Positions 35,659 to 43,784 of a stretch of 64,000 nucleotides of DNA are shown in pieces (the stretch's first letter is position 1; each line of letters opens with the position of its first letter). The position numbers and the translations under genes are program-made. A model generated the notes under the pieces. The model had not been told where the DNA came from. It did no database searches and saw only the letters and a program-made list of their open reading frames with translations. Location of the stretch: positions 1 to 64,000 of the forward strand of contig JAAXGN010000122.1 in assembly GCA_012267415.1 (NCBI GenBank). The letters are read 5' to 3'. This DNA is from Candidatus Poribacteria bacterium (lineage in GTDB: Bacteria > Poribacteria > WGA-4E > WGA-3G).

Positions 35659-35687
35659 GCTATTATTTCTTGGTTTCACTATATATA

Positions 35688-36599
35688 CTACTTACCGTTC
35701 TTAGAAAAGTCAATGTCATCAAACGATTCTGCGGTGAGGACTTGTTCAAACAGATCATCAAGATAGACAAGGTCATCTATCCCACTAATCTCATTGAGCA
35801 CAACGTCTGAAAAGTCAGCAAACTTATGACGCACTACTTTGAGAACGTCTGTCCGTTTCTCATCGATTCTACCTTGTTCAAGTCCTTGTTCACGGCCTTG
35901 TTCAATACCTTGTTCAATACCTCGTTGTATCACATGTTCATAAAAAGGTGATTTTTGCATGATTGCCTCCAATAAAGGGTCCTGAAATAGTTCATTAGGG
36001 TTTACGAAACTTCCAAAAAGCGAGAATGCAAACAGAAGCGTTCCGCGCATCTTCTCATCAACATCAACTGTCCGGATCGTCTCAATACACTTAGTAGTCC
36101 AGTCTTTACGTGACATACCCGGTGGCGGATTCATTAGACCTGTGAAAGGTAGCAACCCTAAAGCATCGGGATCCAGGAACGCTTCACCCTCTAACTCATA
36201 AATACGTATAACGTTATACCGGAATATGCCACCGCCTCGATCTTCATTTCCATACTGATAGAAACCGGGATCGCTTCGACCTGCAGGAGGACGGAAATAT
36301 AACACCGTTGAATAGACATTCTTCTCATACTCCAGAGCAAGAACACTTGAATATGCCAGCATTCGTAAATACATCGGTTTATACGTGCTGTCATCTGTTT
36401 GTGCCTCTATATGCAAGATCGCCTCCTCATCCGGCAAGCGGACATGATATACCATATCGCTCTGATGCATCTTAACCGTGATATGTTCTGTGTTCAACCG
36501 TCCAGTAACTTCCACCTCCGATGTCTTCAGTGCTAACACTGCAAAGTCCTGTGAGAACTCGCCAGCAATATGTTTAAAAATATTATCAAAAGTTGACAT
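35688..36599 (-). CDS. Rpn-like PD-(D/E)XK nuclease family protein
   Basis: A 303-aa protein (from ATG 36599). The region about 40-130 has the Rpn/putative transposase nuclease pattern: Asp48, EAILHIEAQTDD with Glu65 and Gln67, then MYLRMLAYSSVLA and VLYFRP. The C-terminus carries the low-complexity RGIEQGIEQGREQGLEQGR found in many members, then a helical tail. Rpn proteins are recombination-promoting nucleases, often linked to mobile or toxin-like loci; many copies are stand-alone. The reading frame is open 58 codons upstream, but that stretch is unlike the family, so I use the inner start. Confidence 0.82.
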   Translation of the reverse strand: MSTFDNIFKHIAGEFSQDFAVLALKTSEVEVTGRLNTEHITVKMHQSDMVYHVRLPDEEAILHIEAQTDDSTYKPMYLRMLAYSSVLALEYEKNVYSTVLYFRPPAGRSDPGFYQYGNEDRGGGIFRYNVIRIYELEGEAFLDPDALGLLPFTGLMNPPPGMSRKDWTTKCIETIRTVDVDEKMRGTLLFAFSLFGSFVNPNELFQDPLLEAIMQKSPFYEHVIQRGIEQGIEQGREQGLEQGRIDEKRTDVLKVVRHKFADFSDVVLNEISGIDDLVYLDDLFEQVLTAESFDDIDFSKNGK

Positions 36600-36928
36600 A
36601 TCAGTATTATATCTGCAGTTATGGAGATATGTCAACCGGATTTGACCCCCCACCCCTATAGACCTCGGGACATCACTCCTTCCATCCTTCCACTCTTCCA
36701 CCCATTCCCACGAATCTTGCAATTCCTGGTTCAGACAACTAACCATAGCTTCCCGCACCCTATAATTAGCCAAATTCTGTCTAAATCGGATTTGACACTT
36801 TCAAAAAATTAATGATATAATTCAATGGAAAATTATGCCTTAATTGATTCAAAATATGTGTTCAGATCTATCATATTCAATTTCTCGTTGCCGGCTCATC
36901 TTCATAGACTTGTGTAAACGGAGGTTAA
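36600..36928. other. Noncoding stretch with pyrimidine-rich filler
   Basis: No gene is supported. The left half (36640-36720) is rich in 'ccacccctat', 'ccttccatccttccactctt' type sequence, similar to filler at 41190-41270. The right end carries the ribosome-binding site of the following gene fragment. Confidence 0.5.
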
Positions 36929-37045
36929 ATGTATAAAGAACTATATGGAATTACAACACCCAATGATGGTGATACATTGTGGCGATATATCAGTTCCGAG
37001 AAATTTGTTAACATGTTAACTTTGCTATTTGGTAATTTGATATAA
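36929..37045 (+). pseudogene. 38-codon fragment resembling the start of a DUF2971-like gene
   Basis: An ATG with a strong GGAGG 4 nt upstream opens a 38-codon frame, MYKELYGITTPNDGDTLWRY then ISSEKFVNMLTLLFG, ending at TAA 37043-37045. 'DTLWRYISSEKFVNML' resembles the N-terminus of DUF2971-type proteins (LWRYMSFEKFVSLL...). The rest of such a gene is missing. It is either a truncated remnant or a very small gene. The similarity is from memory. Confidence 0.45.
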
Positions 37046-37131
37046 TGACTTCGCTATACCAAAAAGAGTTCTCTTATGACAAAACTTATTGAAATATTTA
37101 TCAAACTCACGTTATCCTACAAGGAGAGAAA

Positions 37132-37581
37132 ATGAAAAAAGGTCCTCCAGAACAAAAAGCCATAAACTTCTATGGAAATGATGCAAGGCAAATAGCAGCA
37201 CGTCGAGTATTTCCAATTCTTATACAACTTGCAACCGATAGCAACCGTCCCACCATTACCTACGGAGAACTTGCAGATAAAATCGGTAAGGACTACCTGC
37301 CTGGCAAACTAAAAGACCCAAAAAATACTTTGGATGCATTTAGAGCGCAATGGATGCGAAATCCACTGGGATGTATATGGCAAACACTATTTGAACATCA
37401 ACAGGATTCTAATATAGAAATACCTTACCTTATGACGATCGTTGTTAATAAAAATACTAATCTACCTACTATATTCGAAACACATCTTACCTGGTCAGAA
37501 AAAAAAATCAAATCGGAACAGGATGCAGTATACAAATTTGAACAATGGCCAGACATCATGGAAGCAATTAACCAAAAATAG
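37132..37581 (+). CDS. Conserved small protein of unknown function (ITYGEL...VVNK family)
   Basis: A 149-aa soluble protein with a very good ribosome-binding site (AAGGAGAGAAA). Conserved-looking blocks are RRVFPILIQLA (24-34), ITYGELADKIG (42-52), NPLGCIWQTL (77-86) and IPYLMTIVVNKNTNLP (97-112). I remember the same order of blocks (TITYGELa, then PLG.I, then P.L..lVVNK.tg.P) in uncharacterised proteins often found near restriction or mobile genes, but no activity is known to me. It ends 36 nt before the large glycosyltransferase-WD40 gene, so the two probably form an operon. Confidence 0.72.
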   Translation: MKKGPPEQKAINFYGNDARQIAARRVFPILIQLATDSNRPTITYGELADKIGKDYLPGKLKDPKNTLDAFRAQWMRNPLGCIWQTLFEHQQDSNIEIPYLMTIVVNKNTNLPTIFETHLTWSEKKIKSEQDAVYKFEQWPDIMEAINQK

Positions 37582-37617
37582 TTTACGCTATGTCTGATTT
37601 GATAAAAGGACTTTACG

Positions 37618-40600
37618 ATGGGGATAACACAATATACTTTACCTCTCCCACCGGCTCCTGGGAGAACATCTATTAGATCCACCAAAATTGACCCTAGTAA
37701 AATTCAGGTAGTTATTCCGGTATATGAGGATTGGCTGGGTCTAAAAACTACACTAGACAGTATGCAAAAGTTGAGCCCGCGTCCAGGGGCAATTACGGTT
37801 GTAAATGATAATATTGATCAAACTTTACCAAAGTGGTTAGATACAGAGTGGTTGGATAACTACCCTACTGAGATTAAAATTGTCAATTACGAAGGTAATA
37901 AGGGACCTGCATACGCTCGAAACAAAGGATGTAAAAATGCTGATCCAAAATTTGAATGGATCTATTTTACAGACTGTGGGTGTGAACATGTTAGAAACCT
38001 AATCAGGCATTTTATAGTTGCTCAGGAAAAACGGGATGATTCAATAGTTGCAATTTGCGGGTCTGTTTCGGGTAAAGAATCTGGAATGATTAACCGATAT
38101 ATGACAGAAAGGGAGATCCTCAATCCCCCTTTTGAAATTGAGCGGGGCCCAGGTGGAGAAACAGTGCCACAAGCCATAATTACAGCAAACGCTTTAGTTT
38201 ATGTCCCTGCCTTCAACCAAGTAGGAGGATTTTCGACTGACTTTGATGAGGCAGGCGGTGAGGATTTGGATTTAGGAATTAGACTAAGGGACCTCGGAAC
38301 GTTAGTATTTGAACCCCAAGCCAAGGTGGCACATAATTTTGAGGAGAATATAGATGATTTTAAAAAGAGATTTGAACGGTATGGAAAAGGAAATTGGATC
38401 CTTGAACAGAAGTATCAGCTGCCATCTCTAAGACCAAAACCGCAACCTTTTCCCGTTGAAAATGAAGAATTTAAAGGTTTGGCAAAATTGCAATCCGAAT
38501 CGCTATGTAAGGGTTATGATCAAGCGCAAGAAAACATATCTATCCCGGATAATGTTCAGTTCCTTTCAGTAAAACAAAAATATGAATTTGCGAAAAGGAA
38601 CTTACCAAAAGGCACGAAAGTACGCCTCGGAAAAGGTAAAATAAATGCCATTAGTAATTCCCCTGATGGCAATCGCCGTGCTGTTGCAACCTCTGTTGGA
38701 ATATGGTTATATGATGCACGTACTGGCAAAGAACTTGACCTCCTTACCGGACACACTAGTAGTGTGATCTCTATCGCCTATTCTCTAGACAGTCTAATGC
38801 TCGCCACTGGTAGTGAGGATAAAACCGTTCGTGTTTGGGACGCGTATACTGGCGTTCACAAATACACACTTGAGGAACATACAGAAAGTGTTACCTCTCT
38901 TGCTTTTAGTCCAGATGGAAATCTCTTAGTTACTGGGAGCGAGGATGGGACTATTCACATCTGGGATGTACGAACAGGATCTCATAAATCAACGCTTAGT
39001 TTGTCTACAGAAGATCGGACAGTCAGTGTTAGTTCACTTACATTCTTGCCAGATGGAAGTAAGTTTATTAGTGGGACGGCAGATGGAACTATTTCTGTTT
39101 GGGAAACAGAAATCAGGTTTGGAAAACATCGATGTCTTGAAACCTTTGGGATAGGTGGAGGCTTAGCTTACATGGCTTTCAATCTATCAGGAAACTTGTT
39201 GGCTTTTGGAACAAACAGTGGAATTATTGAATTGTGGCAGATTGATTCAACTCAAATTATAGGTGAAGAAATAAGAACATTTCAATTAAACACATCTAAT
39301 AACCGTCAGTATGGTGTTAGTTCTCTTGCCTTCAGTCCTGATAGCCGCACCCTCGTTAGTGGCGATATTGATGGAAATATTCATGTGTGGGACACTGCCG
39401 AGGATCAACACTTTGCTGCTTTCAAAGGACATTCTTCATCTGTGCTCTCATTTGTATTTAAGAGTGATGGTGACACACTCACCAGTATGAGTGAAGACGG
39501 GACAATTGTTTCATGGGATACGAGTACTGGAAAAAGAAAAACGATTTTTACGGAACATCTTACAAAGATTAAATCTCTTGAATATGGTTTTGAAGATCAT
39601 ACACTCATTAGTATTAGCGAGATTGAAAAAGATTCACCTTATTCAGATAACGATGAAACAGATAACGATAAAAATGATTTACTTCATATTCTTCATATTT
39701 GGGACATGGAAACTTACGTGCCTGAAGCGACATTCACAGCACACAGTTACGATATTGAATCATCTAAATTAAGCCCTGATGGTCGCGTATTTGCCATTAG
39801 AGATAAGGACAAGAGACTTCATCTTTGGAATCTAGAAAACTGCAGTCCTAAAGTAATCCTTGAGGACAGATTTAAAACTCTCGAATATATTGAATTCAAC
39901 CATGACAGTCGTTTTCTCGCTTGTTGGAATAGCGATACCATTATTCTCTGGGATGTGGAAACAGGAGAACAGAAACCAACTCTTTCAGAAGAATTAAATG
40001 GTATTGAGAGTGTTACTTTTAGTCCCGATGGTTCAACGCTAATTAGCATGAGCGGCGCAAGTGAGAATGAGAGCACTAATAGCGAAGAAAAATCAAACAT
40101 TGTCCATTTTTGGGAAGCAGAAACAGGAAATTGTAAAGCAATACCCACAAAAGAGTTGAATAATATTAGCTCAGTCAAATTCAGCCCTGATAGTCGCACA
40201 CTTCTGATTCAAAGCACAGAAAATACAGACTCATATTCCAGAGAAGAAAAAAGTATTATCCAACTTTATAATGTGGAAATAGGGGAATGCAAAGCCTCCA
40301 TCACAAAAGGGTTGAATAACGTCAAATCTATTGTCATCAGTCCTGATAGTCGCACACTTTTGATCCAAAGCGTAGAGAGGAGAGATCCATTTTCCAGCGA
40401 AGAAAAACACATTATCCAACTTTATGATGTGGAAACAGGTGAACAAAATACCTCTATCACAGAAGAATTAAATGATATCAAGCATGTTAAATTCAGTCCT
40501 GATAGTCGCACACTTTTGATCCAAAGCATAGAAAAGACATACCGATTTTCAGGAGAAGAAAAACACATTATCCTTTGTGATGTGGAAACAGGTGAACGCA

Positions 40601-41016
40601 AAGTCTCCATCGCAAAAGGAATCAATAACATCAAAAGTCTTACCTTCAGTCCTGATAGTCGCACACTTATGGTAATCAGTCTAGATAGAAGAGAAAAACA
40701 TATTATTCTTTGTGATGTGGAAACAGGTGAACGTACAGCATCCATCACAAGTAAGATGTGGGATATTAAAACTGAAGGAATTCATTTGACTATAGAAACA
40801 GCAGATTTCATTTCTGATAGCAGCCTTCTTCTTATTAAGTGCCAATCTTGGCGTAAGAACAAGAATTATATGCTACTTTTTGATGTGGAAAACATGAAAC
40901 CCATAATAGATCCTACTGGATCTATTATGGATATTACTATTAGTTCTGATGGGAGTCAACTGGTTACTGGGAATAATGTCGGAACAATTCTCATTTGGAA
41001 GTTATCAAAATCATGA
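37618..41016 (+). CDS. Glycosyltransferase family 2 domain fused to a long WD40 propeller region
   Basis: A 1132-aa cytoplasmic-type protein. Residues 28-262 form a GT2 (GT-A) domain: VVIPVYEDWLGLKTTLDS, VVNDN (61-65), NKGPAYARNKG (94-104), FTDCGCE (117-123) in place of the usual DxD, and GGEDLDLGIRLRDLG (213-227). After a linker come WD40 repeats from about 345 to the end (roughly 15 or more blades). The first are canonical (DGTIHIWDVRTG) and the later ones degenerate. The last third contains three near-identical 156/153-bp DNA repeats. The usual divalent-metal motif is altered, so activity is not certain. No secretion signal. Directly downstream of the ITYGEL gene. Confidence 0.88.
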   Translation: MGITQYTLPLPPAPGRTSIRSTKIDPSKIQVVIPVYEDWLGLKTTLDSMQKLSPRPGAITVVNDNIDQTLPKWLDTEWLDNYPTEIKIVNYEGNKGPAYARNKGCKNADPKFEWIYFTDCGCEHVRNLIRHFIVAQEKRDDSIVAICGSVSGKESGMINRYMTEREILNPPFEIERGPGGETVPQAIITANALVYVPAFNQVGGFSTDFDEAGGEDLDLGIRLRDLGTLVFEPQAKVAHNFEENIDDFKKRFERYGKGNWILEQKYQLPSLRPKPQPFPVENEEFKGLAKLQSESLCKGYDQAQENISIPDNVQFLSVKQKYEFAKRNLPKGTKVRLGKGKINAISNSPDGNRRAVATSVGIWLYDARTGKELDLLTGHTSSVISIAYSLDSLMLATGSEDKTVRVWDAYTGVHKYTLEEHTESVTSLAFSPDGNLLVTGSEDGTIHIWDVRTGSHKSTLSLSTEDRTVSVSSLTFLPDGSKFISGTADGTISVWETEIRFGKHRCLETFGIGGGLAYMAFNLSGNLLAFGTNSGIIELWQIDSTQIIGEEIRTFQLNTSNNRQYGVSSLAFSPDSRTLVSGDIDGNIHVWDTAEDQHFAAFKGHSSSVLSFVFKSDGDTLTSMSEDGTIVSWDTSTGKRKTIFTEHLTKIKSLEYGFEDHTLISISEIEKDSPYSDNDETDNDKNDLLHILHIWDMETYVPEATFTAHSYDIESSKLSPDGRVFAIRDKDKRLHLWNLENCSPKVILEDRFKTLEYIEFNHDSRFLACWNSDTIILWDVETGEQKPTLSEELNGIESVTFSPDGSTLISMSGASENESTNSEEKSNIVHFWEAETGNCKAIPTKELNNISSVKFSPDSRTLLIQSTENTDSYSREEKSIIQLYNVEIGECKASITKGLNNVKSIVISPDSRTLLIQSVERRDPFSSEEKHIIQLYDVETGEQNTSITEELNDIKHVKFSPDSRTLLIQSIEKTYRFSGEEKHIILCDVETGERKVSIAKGINNIKSLTFSPDSRTLMVISLDRREKHIILCDVETGERTASITSKMWDIKTEGIHLTIETADFISDSSLLLIKCQSWRKNKNYMLLFDVENMKPIIDPTGSIMDITISSDGSQLVTGNNVGTILIWKLSKS
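40186..40740 (+). repeat. Intragenic tandem repeats of about 156 bp in the WD40 region
   Basis: The segment cctgatagtcgcacactttt recurs at 40186, 40342, 40498 and 40651 (periods 156, 156, 153 bp, all multiples of 3), with adjoining gatgtggaaacaggtgaac. It marks recent in-frame expansion of propeller repeats. Confidence 0.8.
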
Positions 41017-41298
41017 TAAACATAAACATAAAACTTGATAAAAAATCGATGGCACTTCAACTCCGCGATTCAGACAAAAATATGAAAGTAACCCTGATAT
41101 ATGCAACAGCACTTTCCGTGTTTTCCGCGTCCTCCGTGTAATCCGCGATTCAGACAAAAAATGTGCCAATAACTTTACACACCTATGCAACACCCTCTTC
41201 CACCTTTTCATCCTTCCTCTCTCTTCCAATCTCCCATCCTTCCAACCTACTACTCTTCCCATCTTATCTTGAAAATCCTATAATCCTGAAAATCCAGG
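41017..41298. other. Noncoding stretch after the WD40 gene
   Basis: No gene. It has 'cgcgattcagacaaaaa' twice (near 41062 and 41146), then pyrimidine-rich filler (41180-41270) and 'gaaaatcctataatcctgaa', also seen near 28208. Confidence 0.5.
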
Positions 41299-41577
41299 TC
41301 ATTTTTAACTTGACAAATGAATAATAGATATGTTACAATTAATTTATGTTACTAAGGTATTTACCTTAAGTTTATGTGAAAAGGTGTTTACAATGCTATT
41401 ATGCATATAATACAGATAAGCATACACTTCATTTATTTAAATCCTAACCAAAAAATGAAAAAGATAACATTTTTTTCATTTTTAACTTAACAAATGAATA
41501 ATAGATATGTTACAATTAATTTATGTTACTAAGGTATTTACCTCAAGTTTATGTGAAAAGGTGTTTACAATGCTATT
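41299..41577 (+). repeat. 102-bp direct repeat carrying a promoter-like sequence
   Basis: 41299-41400 and 41476-41577 are 102-bp copies differing at two positions, separated by 75 bp. Each contains TTGACA (copy 2: TTAACA), an 18-nt spacer and TACAAT, then the dyad TAAGGTA-TT-TACCTTA (41353-41368; one mismatch in copy 2) just downstream of the promoter. This looks like a duplicated regulated promoter for the gene at 41803. Confidence 0.75.
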
Positions 41578-41752
41578 CTACAGAATGTCCAAAAATCAGC
41601 ATAATATCATACAAAAACCAAATTTTTCATGCATATTTCAACTTGGAACGAATTCCTTACCGTTCAGGAAATTAAAAAAATTGAATCAGTCAGAAAATCC
41701 ACGACAACCCCTTACAGTAACTAACGCCACAACCAATTTACCAAAACATACC

Positions 41753-41774
41753 ACGGTAAGAAATTTCTTACCGT
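41753..41774. promoter_or_regulatory. Perfect 22-bp palindrome upstream of the 41803 gene
   Basis: Arms ACGGTAAGAAA and TTTCTTACCGT are perfect complements with no spacer. It ends 28 nt before the ATG and 19 nt before the ribosome-binding site AAAGGAG. It is placed as an operator for a repressor or as an mRNA structure limiting translation. The GGTA/TACC halves echo the dyad inside the 102-bp repeat. Confidence 0.6.
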
Positions 41775-41802
41775 ATGGTACCTTTTTGAAAGGAGACACA
41801 CC

Positions 41803-42525
41803 ATGAAATTACAGGAACATCACAAAGAATTCGCCGTCAAATGCTTCGCAAAATACATGCAACGCAGTGATGTCGCTGACGCATTTATGCTCGAATTTGA
41901 ACACGATTTACCAAAGCCACCACCACCCCCAGAACCTCCAAACCCCGAAGAAGAAATCGCTGGGGCAGAATACGAATTCAGCAAAAATGAATACGTCAAG
42001 AATAAAACAGGTCAAATCTGTTGGCGATATCTAATAACGTACGGTATTGATGCAGACATACACTATCAGAAAAATGAAGCATACTATATTGAGAAATTCA
42101 AACTGGAGTTTGATAAAGAGTGGCAGAAGGAACGCGAAAAAATGTATCAGGAACAACTATCTGAATATCAGTTGATCCTTGACAATCACTACATGCAAAT
42201 CCATAAGGAACTTTCAAACCAATTACGACGACTGAACATCACCCATACACAATTCCCTGAAAAATACCGACAACTATTCAACGAATCACGCGAGGCATTT
42301 TTAAAAGGCAAAAGAGATGATAACATGACTGACGTTGGCTTAACGAATGACGAAAACATTCAACAAGAGTTAGAAATCATCTTTGGTCATGTCAAAAACC
42401 TTATGTTCTTAGAGAAAGAACCGAAGGAGGTGCTAAAACACGTAGACATGGCACACGGCATACTCAAAACTATCTCGTCAAACAACAAGCAAAAGCGAGA
42501 AGACTCCAGTAAAGAGTACCAATGA
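41803..42525 (+). CDS. Unknown protein with N-terminal HTH-like segment and coiled-coil
   Basis: A 240-aa soluble protein. Residues 1-32 (LQEHHKEFAVKCFAKYMQRS, then DVADAFMLEF) read like the helix-turn-helix of small terminase-like or DUF2280 proteins. A proline run follows (KPPPPPEPPNPEEE, 37-50). The middle is charged and helical (KEWQKEREKMYQEQLSEYQL) and likely coiled-coil. The C-terminus is polar. I cannot assign a family. Very good ribosome-binding site (AAAGGAGACACACC). The preceding duplicated promoter and palindrome suggest tight, perhaps self-directed regulation. Possibly from a mobile element. Confidence 0.75.
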   Translation: MKLQEHHKEFAVKCFAKYMQRSDVADAFMLEFEHDLPKPPPPPEPPNPEEEIAGAEYEFSKNEYVKNKTGQICWRYLITYGIDADIHYQKNEAYYIEKFKLEFDKEWQKEREKMYQEQLSEYQLILDNHYMQIHKELSNQLRRLNITHTQFPEKYRQLFNESREAFLKGKRDDNMTDVGLTNDENIQQELEIIFGHVKNLMFLEKEPKEVLKHVDMAHGILKTISSNNKQKREDSSKEYQ

Positions 42526-42559
42526 GTAAAGAGAGTAGTAAGGTTTTGTAAAATACCAA

Positions 42560-42690
42560 GCCCCAGAGGGGCGAAAGGTGTATAGAAAACGTTGATATGA
42601 CCAAAATAAGCCCCAGAGGGGCGAAAGGTACATCATGCTACGAGATTAAACACACACGTTCTATATACCTTTCGCACCGTTGGTACTTAG
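42560..42690. repeat. Repeats of the 'aagccccagaggggcgaaagg' type
   Basis: Two direct copies of AAGCCCCAGAGGGGCGAAAGG (42560-42580, 42609-42629) and a partial inverted one (ctttcgcacc, about 42669). GCCCC/GGGGC makes a small hairpin. This family is seen nowhere else in the window. Confidence 0.6.
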
Positions 42691-42861
42691 GTTTTTGTTG
42701 TTCACACGTTCTTTACACATCCCCACATAAGGTAAATTTGACTCATGATGGATAGGTATGTTATTATTTCATTCAGATGGATATCCATTCAGTCAAGCAA
42801 CGATATATGAATATTAGCGAATGTTTTCAAATATGTTGTAACGAGAAAGGAACGGTAAATT

Positions 42862-43593
42862 ATGACAGGTGAAGAAAAGTTCCAGGTTGATCTTGAAGGA
42901 TACCTTGTAATTAAAAACGTCTTATCCGATGAAGAAGTCACAGAAATGAATACCTATATTGATGAAGGTAGAATGAACGGACGTCCAAGTCAGTGGGGTG
43001 AACCCTTTAAACGGTTGATAGACCATCCCAAAATCCTACCGTACCTGATTACGTTGTTAGGTCCACATGTGCGTTTAGACCACGATTATGCAATTATCAT
43101 GAACAGGGGCGAGAAACGTGGGGGACTCCACGGTGGAGAAGATGGCGGACGCGCGGGCGGAAACGTCGGTGACCACTGGTACAAATACCGTGATAGGGTT
43201 ATACGAAACGGATTGTCTGTCATGACATACAATTTAGCAGATGCGCCAGCAGGAGCCGGTGGTTTTGCTTGTATACCAGCAAGCCACAAAAGCAATTTCG
43301 CACCTGAAATTCCCGGCGATGTTCGCAGTTTTGAACGAAATGCACACTATGTCGTCCAACCACCACTTGAAGCTGGCGATGTGCTGTTTTTCACTGAAGC
43401 ACTTATACACGGGACAATGCCATGGACACCATCACATCAACGGCGGTCCTTGCTCTTTAAATATAGTCCCGGACATTCTGCTTGGTCAGGTAACTACTAC
43501 AACATTGAGGAATATAGTGAATTAACCGAACAACAGAAACGAATGCTCTTACCGCCTTCAATCGGTCGAAGACCAAAGGTTGTTGAGCAGTAA
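42862..43593 (+). CDS. Phytanoyl-CoA dioxygenase (PhyH) family protein
   Basis: A 243-aa cupin-fold Fe(II)/2-oxoglutarate oxygenase homologue. N-terminal VDLEGYLVIKNVLSDEEV is the usual PhyH opening. The first iron-ligand region reads GGLHGGEDGG (no simple HxD), and the distal histidine is in TEALIHGTMPW with the 2OG-binding arginine in QRRSLLFKYSPG. Substrate unknown; this subfamily (LHGG ... FACIPGSHKSNF) is common in Poribacteria and Planctomycetes. A close paralogue (43785) follows, and a third PhyH is at 46509. Ribosome-binding site GAAAGGAA. Confidence 0.92.
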   Translation: MTGEEKFQVDLEGYLVIKNVLSDEEVTEMNTYIDEGRMNGRPSQWGEPFKRLIDHPKILPYLITLLGPHVRLDHDYAIIMNRGEKRGGLHGGEDGGRAGGNVGDHWYKYRDRVIRNGLSVMTYNLADAPAGAGGFACIPASHKSNFAPEIPGDVRSFERNAHYVVQPPLEAGDVLFFTEALIHGTMPWTPSHQRRSLLFKYSPGHSAWSGNYYNIEEYSELTEQQKRMLLPPSIGRRPKVVEQ

Positions 43594-43629
43594 CATCCAA
43601 CATGCTACGTAATATTGAACTAGTGTTCT

Positions 43630-43754
43630 GTACAATCAAAAATTGCTGTAACCCCGTTTGTAGTAGGGCAATTCATTGCCCGTTCTTGAAGGGAGAACGG
43701 GCAATGAATTGCCATTGAACGAATTCACATGTAATTCAAGGGTATACAGTCTAC
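43630..43754. repeat. Partly deleted copy of the 125-bp family D inverted-repeat element
   Basis: The left arm cgtttgtagtagggcaattc continues as at 30165, but the right arm lacks about 10 nt (gaattgccattgaacgaa). Flanks tgtacaatcaaaaa and cacatgtaattcaagg match those of the copy at about 30139-30268. It lies between the two PhyH paralogues. Confidence 0.75.
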
Positions 43755-43784
43755 TATACGCCGATAGAAAGGAACAACAGTACT

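Noticed and set aside
36600-36773. 58-codon N-terminal extension of the Rpn-like protein
   Set aside because: The sequence is unlike the family, lies over pyrimidine-rich filler, and the family start MSTFDNIFKHIAGEF is at 36599.
41570-41806. 79-codon frame whose TGA overlaps the ATG of the 41803 gene, with a GGTG ribosome-binding-like site
   Set aside because: It runs through the palindrome and half of the 102-bp repeat, has no recognisable protein features and the overlap may be chance. A leader peptide remains possible but is not supported.
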